From Plumapathes pennacea (lineage: Eukaryota; Cnidaria; Anthozoa; Antipatharia; Myriopathidae), in assembly GCA_964036295.1 (NCBI GenBank), contig OZ038466.1, positions 12,062,001 through 12,126,000 on the forward strand: DNA of 64,000 nt, written 5' to 3'. The notes under the pieces are model-generated. The model did no database searches and was not told the DNA's origin. It saw nothing but the letters and a program-made list of their open reading frames with translations. Shown piece after piece: positions 53,181 through 64,000 of this stretch. The position numbers and the translations under genes were made by a program. The first letter of the stretch is position 1. Each line of letters starts with the position of its first letter.

Positions 53181-56100
53181 ATGGCGGACGAGGGCGATAA
53201 GTTCACGTTCAAATTTGTCGGCAGCAAAAAGTTCCTTTCCTTTGAATCGAGCGAGGTGAAGGAATGCTTGGTGAAATGGTAAGGGCCATCAAAACACTAA
53301 TGCGGTGCTTTCATAGAGCTCACTGAGTTTCTTGACAGGGGAATGAGTGGGCGGACGAAACTTCAGATGTTCTCGTATGACAAATTGTTCCAGCAGTACC
53401 AGAAAGACGAGTTTGTGCAGGTACTTATTGGGTTCATGTCCTAAAAACACAGTATCAGAAATTCTGCCAAATTTAGCCTTGCAATTATGAGGTGCTCTGG
53501 CAGATTACATGTACTTCTGTTTGTCGGCACCCACAGGATTTTCTTCAGGATAGCCAAGTGAAATCTAATCTACAGGTAAGAGAAAAGTAGTAAATAAAGA
53601 ATGCCCCGTATTTTTTAAAGCAACCCCCCCCCCCCCCCCCCCGTGAATCATATTATGCTTATAGAAACTTAGGGGAAGTATCAGTACAAGACACTCTGTA
53701 CATGACTACATGTAGTACAAAGTCAAAAACAGAAATAGAATAATACAAACCCACACAACTGCAGAATACAGTACTGTATGTTGACACAAGTTAAATTAGT
53801 ATTTTGTGACCAGCATTGCATGTACACAACACTATAAATAACTGTAAACAAGATGTTTCCCTAGTGTCGAGGAATGCATGCATTTCAGGGTTCATGCAAT
53901 CTTGGAAAGCCCTTGAATTTGACTGCTTGTCTTAAAAAGCTGATCATTGAATTTAGACAATAGCCTTTGAATTTCTGAGTAAAATGCCAATCAGAATAGC
54001 TTGAATTAATGCAGGAATGAATTGACTGGCAATTTAGCCCTGCAGTCACCAAGTCAATCACCTTTTCAAAGAATAGCATTTTAAAAAATGTTCATATACC
54101 GTCAATTATTGAAGAGATGCTAAAGAAAAATGGAAAATCTTTAAAGAATGTTAAACAATATTATTTTTACTTGGGCCAACAGGTAATTTAGGGTGAAAAT
54201 TGGCCTTGAGAAGCCCTTGAAAACCTCTTGAATTTTATTTCAAAAAAGTTTTATAACCCTGTATATTTTGTGTTTACAGATGGTTTCTTCATCTAATACT
54301 TGGGGACCTCTTGGTAAGTACAGTTAATATAAAATGTATGTTTTCTTGTTTGATGTACTGTACTACATATGGATAAGTAAACATTGGACTTACAAGTTGT
54401 AGAATGTGACTCGCAAAGTTTCCTCATAGTTAATATACGTAAGCTTTTAGTACTAGCCTGAAATGTCAGTCACCTCCTTGGCCTTCAACCCAAGGCCCAG
54501 GGTGCATGGAGAGGAGACGGCTGATATTTTACTCTACTTTCAGTACTTGAGGGATCTACAGTTCAACATTTTGTTTGGGAATCAGATTGACATTCTTCTC
54601 TTTCACTGCCAAATTGTTTCTATTTCCATTAAATTTTGGAGGGGTGATTCAATGTTGTACCTAATGCTACTGTAAATGACAGTACTTTGTTCCTGTATAT
54701 TTTAAATATTTTGTTAGTTCTCATCAACAGGAGTTGAATGCTGTAAAGTGACAGCAGAATCAATCCCTTGCTCTGTGACTTCTATGGAATTTTTTGATAG
54801 ACTTTACAGCAAAGGTATTATGTTAGACTGTATAGTAATAGCATTGTGAAAATCTTTGCTGAAAAGACATTTATCTATTATAACAAAAATGTACAGTATA
54901 TTGTATTTAAATAGTATCAAGTAATATTATCATTATTTAACCCCTTTAGTTTTCCCAGCTTCTCTTTTATCTCAATTTGTGTCTATGTTTGCTTTGTGTT
55001 GTCTATTTTCCCAGAAATATATTTTGACTAGTTTATTTTATTTGTTGCAGGAATTGTTAGGGAGTCTGGTGCTATAAAGAAATGCTTTGATGAATACTGG
55101 GAGGACTTTGTCATTTCTGATGAGCTCAGAAAGGTACTTTAAACTTTTTTTTTTCCTTCAACACTAGTCAGGGTTTGTAAGAATTATGAAAGAAGGGAGG
55201 AGGGGAGTGCAATATTATTCAAGCGGTATAATTATTCAAGGGGCAGAATATATCACTCAAAGAAAAATGTGTGAAAAATTAAAATACAACAACAAAGAGA
55301 CATTACCACTAAGTAGAACTTATACAATATGTATATCAGAAAAGCAGTGTTGTTGCTCAGGAAATGATTAACTATTAAGATAATGGCCCAGGTCACACTC
55401 GTAACTTTAATGACATTAATGTCGACATTTGCATCATTTGAAGTGCAAACAGCGCTTGTCACCAGAAATATATGTCAGCAAGTTGCTACCAAACATTGAA
55501 GAAGCCGTCATATTGCTCTCGATGATGAGTTATTATCGACTAAACTTCCAAGTGCGACCGGGCCCAATATGTATCTAAAACTGAAGTTTACTACAGTACA
55601 TATTGATTACATATTTTATGCCCCTCACTGAATAGTAGATTTTGAACTTGCTGTCAGTGTTGAGCTCATTTACTGGGCAGAAAAAAAAAAAACATGAATA
55701 CTGAGTTGGAGAAATATGGTTATGTGCTATTCTTATGTGCATAGCCACTTTAATGACTCATCAAAATAAATCTTACAACATCTTAGCCAAATATAGTTTG
55801 CCCAGCAAAGGTGGGGAGCCAAAAAAAAATGTAACCATGAGACAGGAGGCATGGAAATGGGGAGGAGGAGGGCTGAATTAATGAAGTTGTCAAGTGAAGG
55901 GCCAAAACTGATCTCACTGTCACTTCACCACATGTTAGAATGCAACCCTATAGGGGGTAGCAAAATATAACCTCCTCGACATGTACACTGTACGTGCCTA
56001 TCCCGTGCTTCAATTCATAAACTATAACATAAATATAAACACATGCAGGATTAAAAAACTTTATTGGTGAGCCAATAACTCCATTAAATGGTGATTACTT

Positions 56101-57712
56101 AGTAGACCTTGATGGGTTTCTTTGTCAGGTTCTTTTGCTGGAAGAAAGTGAGACCTATCCAATATTTAGTGATGCAGACAGAAAAGAGTTTGTTTTTCTT
56201 ATCTTCAAACACTTGTGTCTGGGTGGACAAGTTTGCCAGGTACAGTATATAAGCATGCTAACACTAAAGCAGTGTTGTTATCTTGACTATAAAGACTATG
56301 TACAGTAGCTTGCATACTTGGGCATTTGTGAAACCACACAGATCTAAAAACTTGTCTCTAAATAACCTGGAGGGTCCTCTCATTATAAATCCCCTTTATT
56401 TGCATAGGAAAGTTTCTTCATGAGAATACACGTGCTAAATTAATCATAAATTTCCTGTACTTTTACTTAGGGCACATTTGATTGGGTCTATTCCAGAATA
56501 GGAATAGCAATATTGATCAGTAAAATACTTTGGTTTGGAGCTGACATGGGTAAAGATGCATCAGGGGCTGTTCAAAATGCTAGTGTAAAGGTTTTCAAAA
56601 CAAATTTGAACAAAATATCCCTCACAACAAGCAACACTTTGGGTCATTTTAGCTATTCCTATTGCAGAATAGACTTAATTGAATGCACCCTTGGGTCACT
56701 AAACATTTTTTTTCTCTCTCATAGTATGAGGACATGATTCAGCCGTACCTTGATACAACAAAAGCCATATACAAAGATCTTATAAGGTGTGTAAGCAATG
56801 GTTGTAAGCTTAAAACTTTTAATTATTGACAAAAAAAATGTGCCCAAGTTAGGCTGGCAAATGATGACTTATCAAAACAGGCTTCTCATTTCAATATTCA
56901 TACAATGTAGAGAACTACATACATTTGATGTACTGTTCAGTATGGAGAAAATGGCAGGTCCATGATCTGTTGCTTGGCTGAAGTTTTTAAGACTTACTGA
57001 CTCTGGATAATGGGAAGAATTTGGGCCAAGGACACTAAAGAGTCGACCCTTTCACTACAGGAGAGATCAACTACCTCTTTTTCACCAGAAATATTGAAAA
57101 AAAAAAAAAAAATACTTAAACAACTTTGGCAAGGAGATATATTGACAAATATTTGCCAGAGCTGGATATAAAGGAGCTACTATATCCAAGGACAAATATC
57201 TGTGCATATTTCTAAAGCCAAAAGTAGTTTATTTTCTTTGTTATTGCTATTTACATGATTACTTGCATGTTCTGGTATACATTGTTAGCACGATTGTTTT
57301 ATTTTGTAGTGTACATAAGGATCCAAATACCAAGCAGATTCAAGTTGGTTCTGTAGTGCTGAAAATATCTGCAATGGTAAGTGATTGAATGCATCAACTA
57401 AAAATCATCAAAAAACGGAATCAAAAAACAAAAAAACAAAAACAAACAAGCAAAACTGTGTTGTACAGTACTTCTCAATTCAGAACTGTAGAGATAGTTG
57501 CATTAAGTTGGTATATATATTCTGAATTTTATTTTATTTTTTCTTCATAGAGTGTGTACTCACTCTTGGGAAAATAACACCTCAACACATTATTTTGCTA
57601 GGGTGATGATGACACAGCACTGTACCCAGGAACTCATGACCAGTCATTTGCTTACCTGTGTGTGGACATCTTCAAGAGACATGTTTATGTGTGGTATCAC
57701 TCTTGGAGCTGA
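53181..57712 (+). CDS. CFAP300: CFAP300 (C11orf70), cilium dynein-assembly protein, 10 exons
   Basis: Exons 53181-53278, 53339-53420, 53537-53575, 54280-54313, 54731-54814, 55051-55133, 56129-56239, 56725-56786, 57310-57376 and 57602-57712 join in frame through GT-AG introns to 256 aa. Family marks are [68 protein letters not shown] and the C-terminal VYVWYHSW. The human protein is of similar length (about 267 aa). CFAP300 is a cytoplasmic and ciliary protein needed for assembly of outer and inner dynein arms; its loss causes primary ciliary dyskinesia in humans. The first exon has a good ATGGCGGAC start. Two MITEs lie in introns 6 and 7. Confidence 0.93.
55385..55564. mobile_element. MITE in CFAP300 intron 6
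   Basis: GGCCCAGGTCACACTCG at the left pairs with CAAGTGCGACCGGGCC at the right (inverted GGCCCGGTCGCACTTG). The 180-bp element has no coding content, and the target site is not clear. Confidence 0.6.
56470..56690. mobile_element. MITE with TTA-type target, family 1, copy b
   Basis: The ends GGGCACATTTGATTGGGTCT and, inverted, GGGTGCATTCAATTAAGTCT run on to ATTCC...GGAATAGC on each side. TTA precedes the left end, and TTG follows the right end, one change from a duplication. The interior matches the copy at 41684-41896 in opposite orientation. It lies in CFAP300 intron 7. Confidence 0.75.
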
Positions 57713-58774
57713 CCAACAGAGAAAAGATAAACTCATCAGTTGAAAGCGTTCTTTACCCAATCCCATCGAAGCACTGCACTTTGCACTTATCTTCCCCTTA
57801 TACTCTGGCAGGTTAGTAAGTATTCTTGATCCATGCGAGGTAGTATTGCAACAGGGCGGAACTCTACGTGCCCAGAATATCATTAGAGCCGTTGATGTTG
57901 AGTAAACATGAGTAACGTGACCGAGTTTCACTTTTGGATGAAAGGTTGAGTGTTGGTATGATGACAGACGAAAAACGATTTATTTTTCATTTTTGCGCAC
58001 GTATAATATTTATTTCACCGTGAGGGGACATCTACGCATTTCTGGATATATTTTGTTTGAGTATAAAATAAGGTTTAGATCCTGGAGCGTATCCCTGGTC
58101 TGGTTCTGGTTCTGTTTCAGTTTTAATTTTATATCGATAATCGAAAGAATTTTTACATATTGTTGTGGTTCTATTCCACTGCACCTGAACGTACAGGAGA
58201 AGGACTAATATTGTAAAGTTATAAAACTGTTTTACAAGTTTGCTGAAACATTGTTGGTTTGCACTACTACATTCTGCATTTCCTTTTCTTGAAGTGCTAT
58301 AACATATTGGTCAGGTATAGGCTTATGATGCAGCCTATCGCTTTCCGTGTTTAAAAGGAGAATAGAGAGTGCGAAGATCATTTGACTATCATTTTTACCG
58401 CGATGAACAATTAACTTAGACATCTCTGAAACTCAGGCTGTAACTGAAAGGAAAAAGACCCAGATATGAAACGACGTAAACCAAAGACGTTTAGTGTTAC
58501 ATTGGAACTGGTTGTCTGGCAATACTAATGCGAAAATTGCGATTCTAGTTGCAACACGAGCTCAGCAACTTGTATCGGTGATTGAAAAATTGATATGAAA
58601 TGTACCTCATACTCTCTGAGTATAACTCACTACTTCATCAAAGTACAATAAAAATGTTGCAACACTCTGCAGCCGAGGTACAGTTAACAATTATACACCG
58701 TGACATTTCCGAATAACTTGTATCACTCCTGCGTTATCTTATTGGTCACCACGCCAGACAAACAAAGTATTGTT
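57713..58774. other. Intergenic region between CFAP300 and T7
   Basis: It contains the presumed CFAP300 3' UTR and the upstream region of T7. No additional gene is recognised; short open frames on both strands lack signatures. Confidence 0.45.
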
Positions 58775-58829
58775 TACAGATCACGCGATGCTCAAGACAC
58801 TCCACTTCCGCCCACTCCAGTCGACAATA
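58775..58829 (+). promoter_or_regulatory. Proximal promoter / 5' leader of T7, shared with T5
   Basis: This is the counterpart of 19470-19525. It holds TTGTTTAC, then CACTTCCGCCCAC (58803-58815), then CAGTCGACAA, with the ATG at 58830 after the same 14-base spacing as in T5. An in-frame ATG at 58770 lies upstream of the conserved block and is unlikely to be the start. Confidence 0.55.
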
Positions 58830-61049
58830 ATGGCTTCGTCTTCAAGTTTGGTCGATAGTCTGGAAAAAGAGCTAGAATGTTCCTTATGTCTCGACATCTA
58901 CACCAATCCCAAAACTCTGCCGTGTCTTCACACGTTCTGTTGTCACTGCCTTGACGGGTTAGCCGGAAAATCACGCGAAAACCGACAACCGATAGCGTGC
59001 CCTGACTGCAGAACACAAATCGATTTACCTCATGGTACAACGTTCGACGTTTTCCCGACCGCGTTTTATCTGAACCGACTTAAGGACATTGTATCGGTTC
59101 AGCGTCAAGAAGATCAAGTGCCATGCGGCTCTTGTGATAAAAAATCAGCAGTCGTCGCATTTTGTCTCGACTGTAAATGTTTCATTTGTGTCGATTGTCA
59201 AGATTTGCATTCTACACTCAAAGCGTGGAAAGGTCATCGCGTGGCAGCATTGAACAAGATCCAAGACGCAGATGTACAAGAGATACTCCGTACGCCTCAG
59301 ATTTGTCAAGAAGAGTTTCACGACAACGCAGTGCTGGAGTATTTCTGTAAAACCTGCCAACGGTGTATTTGTCAGAAATGCACCACAATAACACACAAGA
59401 ACCACGACTTGGAGTACCTGAAAGAAGCCGCCGAGAAAGCCAAGAGACGCTTACTAGAAACAGAAAGTAAAGTTCGAGAACGAGCTGACGTCTGGGAAGA
59501 ACAAACGAACAAAGACAATGACACACGAAGAAAGATAAAGAAACAAATCGAAGAAACTCGACAAGCTATTCAAGAAAACAGCCGCAGATTAATGGAACTG
59601 CTGAAACAACACGAGCAACAACTGTTGACAGAAGTGGATACGTTTGAAGAAGATCTGGAGAAGAAGTGTAACGACCACATAGAGAATTCAGAAGTACGCC
59701 GAGCGCAACTGAACAGTATCACTGAGTATTTACGCAGTGTTAGGTTACGAGCCATCAGTGAAGAAATTCTGAAAGCTGAGCAATCTGCAATGAATCGAAC
59801 TCAGGAAGTGCTGGATGCCATGGCGAATTATCATCCTCTCAAGATTGTTTATGTGGAATACAAGCCTGATAAAGACGTGTCACGCCGTTTAGACAACTCA
59901 CCGTTGGGTCGAGTTTATAGCGGTTTGGCTGACCCACAGAAAACACAGGTTCTAGAACTGACAAAAAACAGATTAGAAATAGAGCGACGCGCACAATTTA
60001 CTGTTGTAACAAAAGACACTGAAGACAACATCTGCTACTCGGCATCTGAACACGTGTCTGTACAAATTCTGTCTCCTGCTGGAGATGAAGTGGAAACAGA
60101 AGTTGAAGACAGAAAGGACGGGACTTACACAGTTTGTTTTTCACCAAACACTGACGGAGTGCATCACGTGACTGTGAGAGTCAGATGCCAGTCTCCCGCC
60201 AACAGTCCCTTGGAAGTTCACGTGACCAAGAGGCGACCACGTGGGTACAAAGCAATGGCTACATTTGGGTCGAACGGATCAGGCAAAGGACAGTTTCAGC
60301 TTCCTCGTGGCGTAGCAGTGAACAGAGCTGGGGAGGTCGCAGTGTCGGACAGCGAGAACTACCGAGTGCAGATTTTCAGTGTTTATGGCAAGTACCTGAG
60401 GGAGTTTGGGACAAAAGGAACTGCAGATGGACAATTCAGGTCCCCTGCAGGAGTCGCTTACAACAAGGCTGGTCACATTGTTGTCGCTGACAACTCCAGA
60501 ATCCAAGTGTTCAGCTCCACTGGACGTTGGATCAGCAAGTTCGGTCAGGATGTGTTGAAGCGGCCCTATGGTGTCTCTGTCACAAGTGATGACAATATAG
60601 TGGTGTGCGACGACAGAGAGAACACCGTGAACGTGTTTTCTCCTCACGGAGTTCTGCTCCTGCAGTTCTACCCGGGGTCTTCTCCGCTGAGCGCCGTCTT
60701 CTGTGAAAAAAAGTATTTTGTTAGTGTTACTAGTCACGTGATCAAAGTGTTTAATTCGCGTGGTTCTCCTCTTTATGATATTGGTCAGCTGGGGAAAGGG
60801 GTGGGGCATTTTATGTTCCCATGGGGTCTTGCAGTCGACACAAATGACTTGCTATTGGTTTGTGATAGAAATAATGACCGTTTTCAGGCTTTTACGCTGC
60901 AGGGGAAGTTCGTCACATCATGTGGGTCAGGTGGGTCAGGGTTAGGGCAATTGAGCAGTCCTTGTCACATTGCAGTTTCTCCTGACGGACGCGCGTTCGT
61001 TACTGATTTTAGTAATCATCGTGTGCAGGTTTTTGAGGCTCAGTATTAG
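58830..61049 (+). CDS. TRIM-NHL protein T7: full RING, two B-boxes, coiled coil, filamin, NHL (plus strand)
   Basis: Single-exon gene of 739 aa from the MASSSSLVDS start at 58830, chosen because it matches T5 in protein and in upstream DNA. RING: C17, C20, C32, H34, C37, C40, C57, C60. B-box 1 is about 99-136 and B-box 2 about 159-192, then a coiled coil, a filamin domain (FTVVTKDTEDNICYSASEHV onward) and six NHL repeats ending FSNHRVQVFEAQY. It is the only copy on the plus strand and lies about 36 kb from the array, with four unrelated genes between. Its filamin module is almost identical at the DNA level to that of T1 although the NHL part is clearly diverged. Candidate polyadenylation signals AATAAA occur at 61661 and 61785. 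Probable RING E3 ligase; targets unknown. Confidence 0.92.
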   Translation: MASSSSLVDSLEKELECSLCLDIYTNPKTLPCLHTFCCHCLDGLAGKSRENRQPIACPDCRTQIDLPHGTTFDVFPTAFYLNRLKDIVSVQRQEDQVPCGSCDKKSAVVAFCLDCKCFICVDCQDLHSTLKAWKGHRVAALNKIQDADVQEILRTPQICQEEFHDNAVLEYFCKTCQRCICQKCTTITHKNHDLEYLKEAAEKAKRRLLETESKVRERADVWEEQTNKDNDTRRKIKKQIEETRQAIQENSRRLMELLKQHEQQLLTEVDTFEEDLEKKCNDHIENSEVRRAQLNSITEYLRSVRLRAISEEILKAEQSAMNRTQEVLDAMANYHPLKIVYVEYKPDKDVSRRLDNSPLGRVYSGLADPQKTQVLELTKNRLEIERRAQFTVVTKDTEDNICYSASEHVSVQILSPAGDEVETEVEDRKDGTYTVCFSPNTDGVHHVTVRVRCQSPANSPLEVHVTKRRPRGYKAMATFGSNGSGKGQFQLPRGVAVNRAGEVAVSDSENYRVQIFSVYGKYLREFGTKGTADGQFRSPAGVAYNKAGHIVVADNSRIQVFSSTGRWISKFGQDVLKRPYGVSVTSDDNIVVCDDRENTVNVFSPHGVLLLQFYPGSSPLSAVFCEKKYFVSVTSHVIKVFNSRGSPLYDIGQLGKGVGHFMFPWGLAVDTNDLLLVCDRNNDRFQAFTLQGKFVTSCGSGGSGLGQLSSPCHIAVSPDGRAFVTDFSNHRVQVFEAQY

Positions 61050-64000
61050 GTCTGCGCAGTATGTAATGTTATCAAAAGAAAATTCCGTTCATCTGTTGTG
61101 TTATGAATATTATCCCGAGCAATTTTTGTGAGACTTCCATGATAAATCATCAACAGTTTAGAACATGTTTGTTTTAACAGTAAGTAGGTAGTGTTTGTTT
61201 TTTTAATTAACTTTTTCTTTTTTTAATTTTACTGTGTGGCAATGGTACTCGGGTTGGGGGGGGGGGGGGAGGCAAAGGGAAAAATAAGGCTGAAGAATAG
61301 TTCTGTTTGACTGGTTATGAACTCTTACTTCCGTTACTTGTGAAGTAGAGAAAGACAATTGGGATTTAAAAGGTGGATGAGCCAACTTTGAAAATTATTT
61401 TTGGTGGAAGTATTTTATGGTTGACCCACTATGAATCTGATTAAGTTGTGCCTATATTCCTATAAAAATTCTTAGTATCAATGAATTACCTGTATTCTTG
61501 GCATAAAAATTTAAGCAAACGGGGAGTTTTGAGAGTTTTCAATTTCGCAAGGAGTAAGCTTTGTGGAGCAAAGAAGTGTCCCTGCTTGGCGTTGTTTTAG
61601 AAAAGATAGACTGGACGAAATTGAAATTGAAATTGATATTGTTTAAGAAATAGTTTTGTTAATAAACTGATTTATAAATGCACCTTATAATATTAAGTGC
61701 AGTTAGGTCCATTTAAGTTAATCATTTTGAGATTGACATGATTACAGTAATATTGTAAAACGTATTTGTATATTTTACCAGTGTAATAAAAACCGTTTAC
61801 TAATAATTTTGTTATTAGATTTATTGTATGTTTTTAAACGTTACTTAAAAGTTTTGGAATTTTAGGAATATGACACTGTTCATCTGAATAAAAAAGTTCC
61901 TGGGGCTATTCAAACGTTTCATTATGTTTGAGTCAGAGCAGGTAAAAATGCTTGAAAACAGAAATCACTAGAATGCAAAACCCTGACGTACTATGTCGCT
62001 GTAAATTCCTTTTCCACGAGTTCATTTTACAGAGTTGACAGAAAGATGGATTTGCTGTCACATTGTTATACTCCTGTAAACAGACAGCATCGGAGAACCA
62101 CAGAACAGGGTGACCAGTAGAAAGGTAGGACGATGTCGCATAAAATAGAATCACCTGATGGCGTGCTTGCATACAAGTCGCTGCGGCTGTAACTGAGTCG
62201 GTGTTTAAACGACGCGAGTTTAGACAAGCCACCTTGTGTTTTGCAAAGTTTTCCAAGGCAGCAACAAGCTTCATAGAACCGCCTGTCCCATAAACGTTTT
62301 CATTTCAATTTTTTATTTTATTTTAATACGTCACTTTCGTTTCCTGCACTTGTCACTTTACCACTTTATCCACAGACACTGGGGTCATATTGACTCCACC
62401 TGTTTTTCCCTATTTTTTCACCACTGTCTTTTGTCTTCTGTGTGACCTCTTCTCTCTTAATATAGCGAGGGTAACCACGTGACGGCAATTTACCCAGAAA
62501 CGCCCCAACGGCAAGAGAACTGAATTCTAGGAAACAAGAAATTACACAACACCATGAACAAGTTATGCACATTGAATTCAAAGGTTATGGGTTTTGTGGG
62601 GGTAACATGTATGCAAACTGATTTTTCTGTCAGTAAGTGAGCTCAAAAGTCTACTGTTTTACTGGGCTCACCTACATTCACTTGATTTAAATGTTAAATC
62701 AATTCTTCTTGGATGTGATTACACACTCCTGCTGTCAGTGATAAATGAATCTTGTTATGTTTTGAGCCAGAACAAACTTTGTGGTTGTATTCTTTGACCA
62801 AAAATCTGGAACATTTTTTTGGCCCTTGTTCTGGGCTAACATTGGGCACAGGGCCCAGTTGGTCAAAGCACGATTAGACTTACAACTAAACCATGACCAC
62901 AAGAATAAACTGGCATCGCCTTGGCGTAAGTAAGTAACTCCTGTAAGCACAAAGCGTAGAGAACTATAGAGCAAGGTAGACCGATACTGAATAGACTATT
63001 TTCGAGATGCCTGTTGCCTCTGTTTCAAGACAAGGCCTAGTGCAAAACCTTTTTTTATAAAAAATATGGTGTTCATTTTCATGCAAATCAAACTCATTTT
63101 CATGAGAAAGGTTTTGCACTAGGCCTCGTCTTAAAACAGAGGCATCAAGCATCTCGAAAATGGCCTATTATTCTAGCAATCGCGTTGTTTATAAATTCAG
63201 CTGATGACATGCATCCATTAATTTATTTTGCAGCTGCTGTTTGGTTGAACGACGCGTTCAGAAATCAGAGAAATTATCTCGTGCTTTTCAGGCTTTCAAG
63301 GCAATCAACAAGCTTGACAAAACTTGCACAAGTTCTCATCTGATCGAGGTAATTCAGTGTTTGAGTCATGTTGATGGATATGCTTGGCTTGTTTTCTCAC
63401 GACTATTTGAGTTTACAAATATGTGCTGTAGGTTAGGCTTTATTTCCTTCACGTTTTCGCCGTTAACGTACATTTTGATCTGGAGTTGGCGCATTGCTAA
63501 TACCCCTTAGATAGACCAAGATGTGAACTAGCAGAGTTTCAAGAGTGATCAAATGGCAGGTCAGGCTCGGTTTAAGATTATGGATGTTTCGCTTCGTCGA
63601 GGACAGGAACGAAATCACAAACCACAAACTATACGAAAGAAATCACAAAATCAGTAAAGGCTGTGTGGCCACATTTTACCGATTTGAATACTAGCGCTGT
63701 TAACATGAGCAATGATTACATTTGGTGGAGAAAAAGTAGCAATTCCAAGAGCATTCCAGCAGTCGAACGACGATGCCATCAGACCCGCACTTTCTCAGAC
63801 AACCCAAGCTCTGAACTGTGCTTGATATCTTACTTAAAAAGTTGTAACCTTGTCTTAGAGTCAAAACTATACTTGAGAGACTACGTGGCCGTTTTGAACG
63901 CTCGATTCAGGTTTACAGCACTCTTGTCTGTCTGTCTAATCACGTTTCCTTATATAATTATCCCGCGCAAGTTGTGTCCGATCTACAGTCTGTAGAAATG
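61050..64000. other. Region to the right of T7
   Basis: The first 600-750 bases are the probable T7 3' UTR. A G tract lies at 61256-61269. An inverted-repeat element occupies 62990-63169. No gene is recognised in the rest; a possible small exon at 63239-63348 is discussed among rejected items. Confidence 0.45.
62990..63169. mobile_element. MITE with AATAGRCYATTTTCGAGATGC ends
   Basis: The left arm (AATAGACTATTTTCGAGATG onward) and the inverted right arm (AATAGGCCATTTTCGAGATG onward) match for about 65 bases, including GCCTCTGTTT and GGCCTAGTGCAAAACCTTT. Half of one arm is also present at about 36031-36083. It is non-coding. Confidence 0.75.

Noticed and set aside
58770-58829. Upstream in-frame ATG of T7 (MFTDHAML...)
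   Set aside because: The extra 20 codons lie in the promoter block shared with T5, whose start is at the MASSS position.
63239-63348. Possible small exon bounded by TTTTGCAG and GAG|GTAATT near the right edge
   Set aside because: Both splice sites are plausible but the peptide (about 36 residues, VERRVQKSEKLSRAFQAFKA in part) matches no family I know and no partner exon is visible.

Overview
The window is metazoan nuclear DNA: AT-rich, with spliced genes using canonical GT-AG introns, single-exon gene families and many short inverted-repeat (MITE-like) elements. The combination of an intronless TRIM-NHL array, a single-exon Shaker-type potassium channel, GPR180 and CFAP300 fits a cnidarian, most likely an anthozoan such as a stony coral. 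That placement is an inference from gene content, not a search result.

Layout. Positions 1-23000 carry a minus-strand array of six single-exon TRIM-NHL genes (here T1 to T6, from left to right), one of which (T4) is a multiply broken pseudogene. A seventh member (T7) lies inverted on the plus strand at 58.8-61.0 kb. Only T5 and T7 keep the full RING, B-box 1, B-box 2, coiled coil, filamin and NHL order. T1, T2, T3, T6 and the pseudogene lack both B-boxes, and T2, T3, T6 and the pseudogene also lack most or all of the filamin domain, all by in-frame internal loss. T5 and T7 share a short conserved proximal promoter not seen in front of T1, T3 or T6. The T3 and T4 units form a tandem duplication of about 3.2-3.7 kb each, including flanks.

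Between the array and T7 lie four unrelated genes whose exons could be joined in frame: GPR180 (minus, 10 exons, 427 aa), a DUF885 membrane protein with an HEAFPGHH motif (plus, 7 exons, 832 aa), a single-exon Kv1-like channel with a depleted S4 voltage sensor (plus, 432 aa) and the cilium assembly protein CFAP300 (plus, 10 exons, 256 aa). A degraded copy of the last GPR180 exon, with intron flank, sits inside the TRIM array.

Introns and intergenic DNA hold a LINE relic, a tRNA-derived SINE head, microsatellites and at least a dozen inverted-repeat elements, several with clear target-site duplications (TTA, TA, TTAA, 8 bp). The most striking theme is modular domain loss and sequence homogenisation in the TRIM-NHL family, which would give a local set of RING ligases with shared catalytic ends and differing recognition surfaces. 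Their function is not shown by the sequence.
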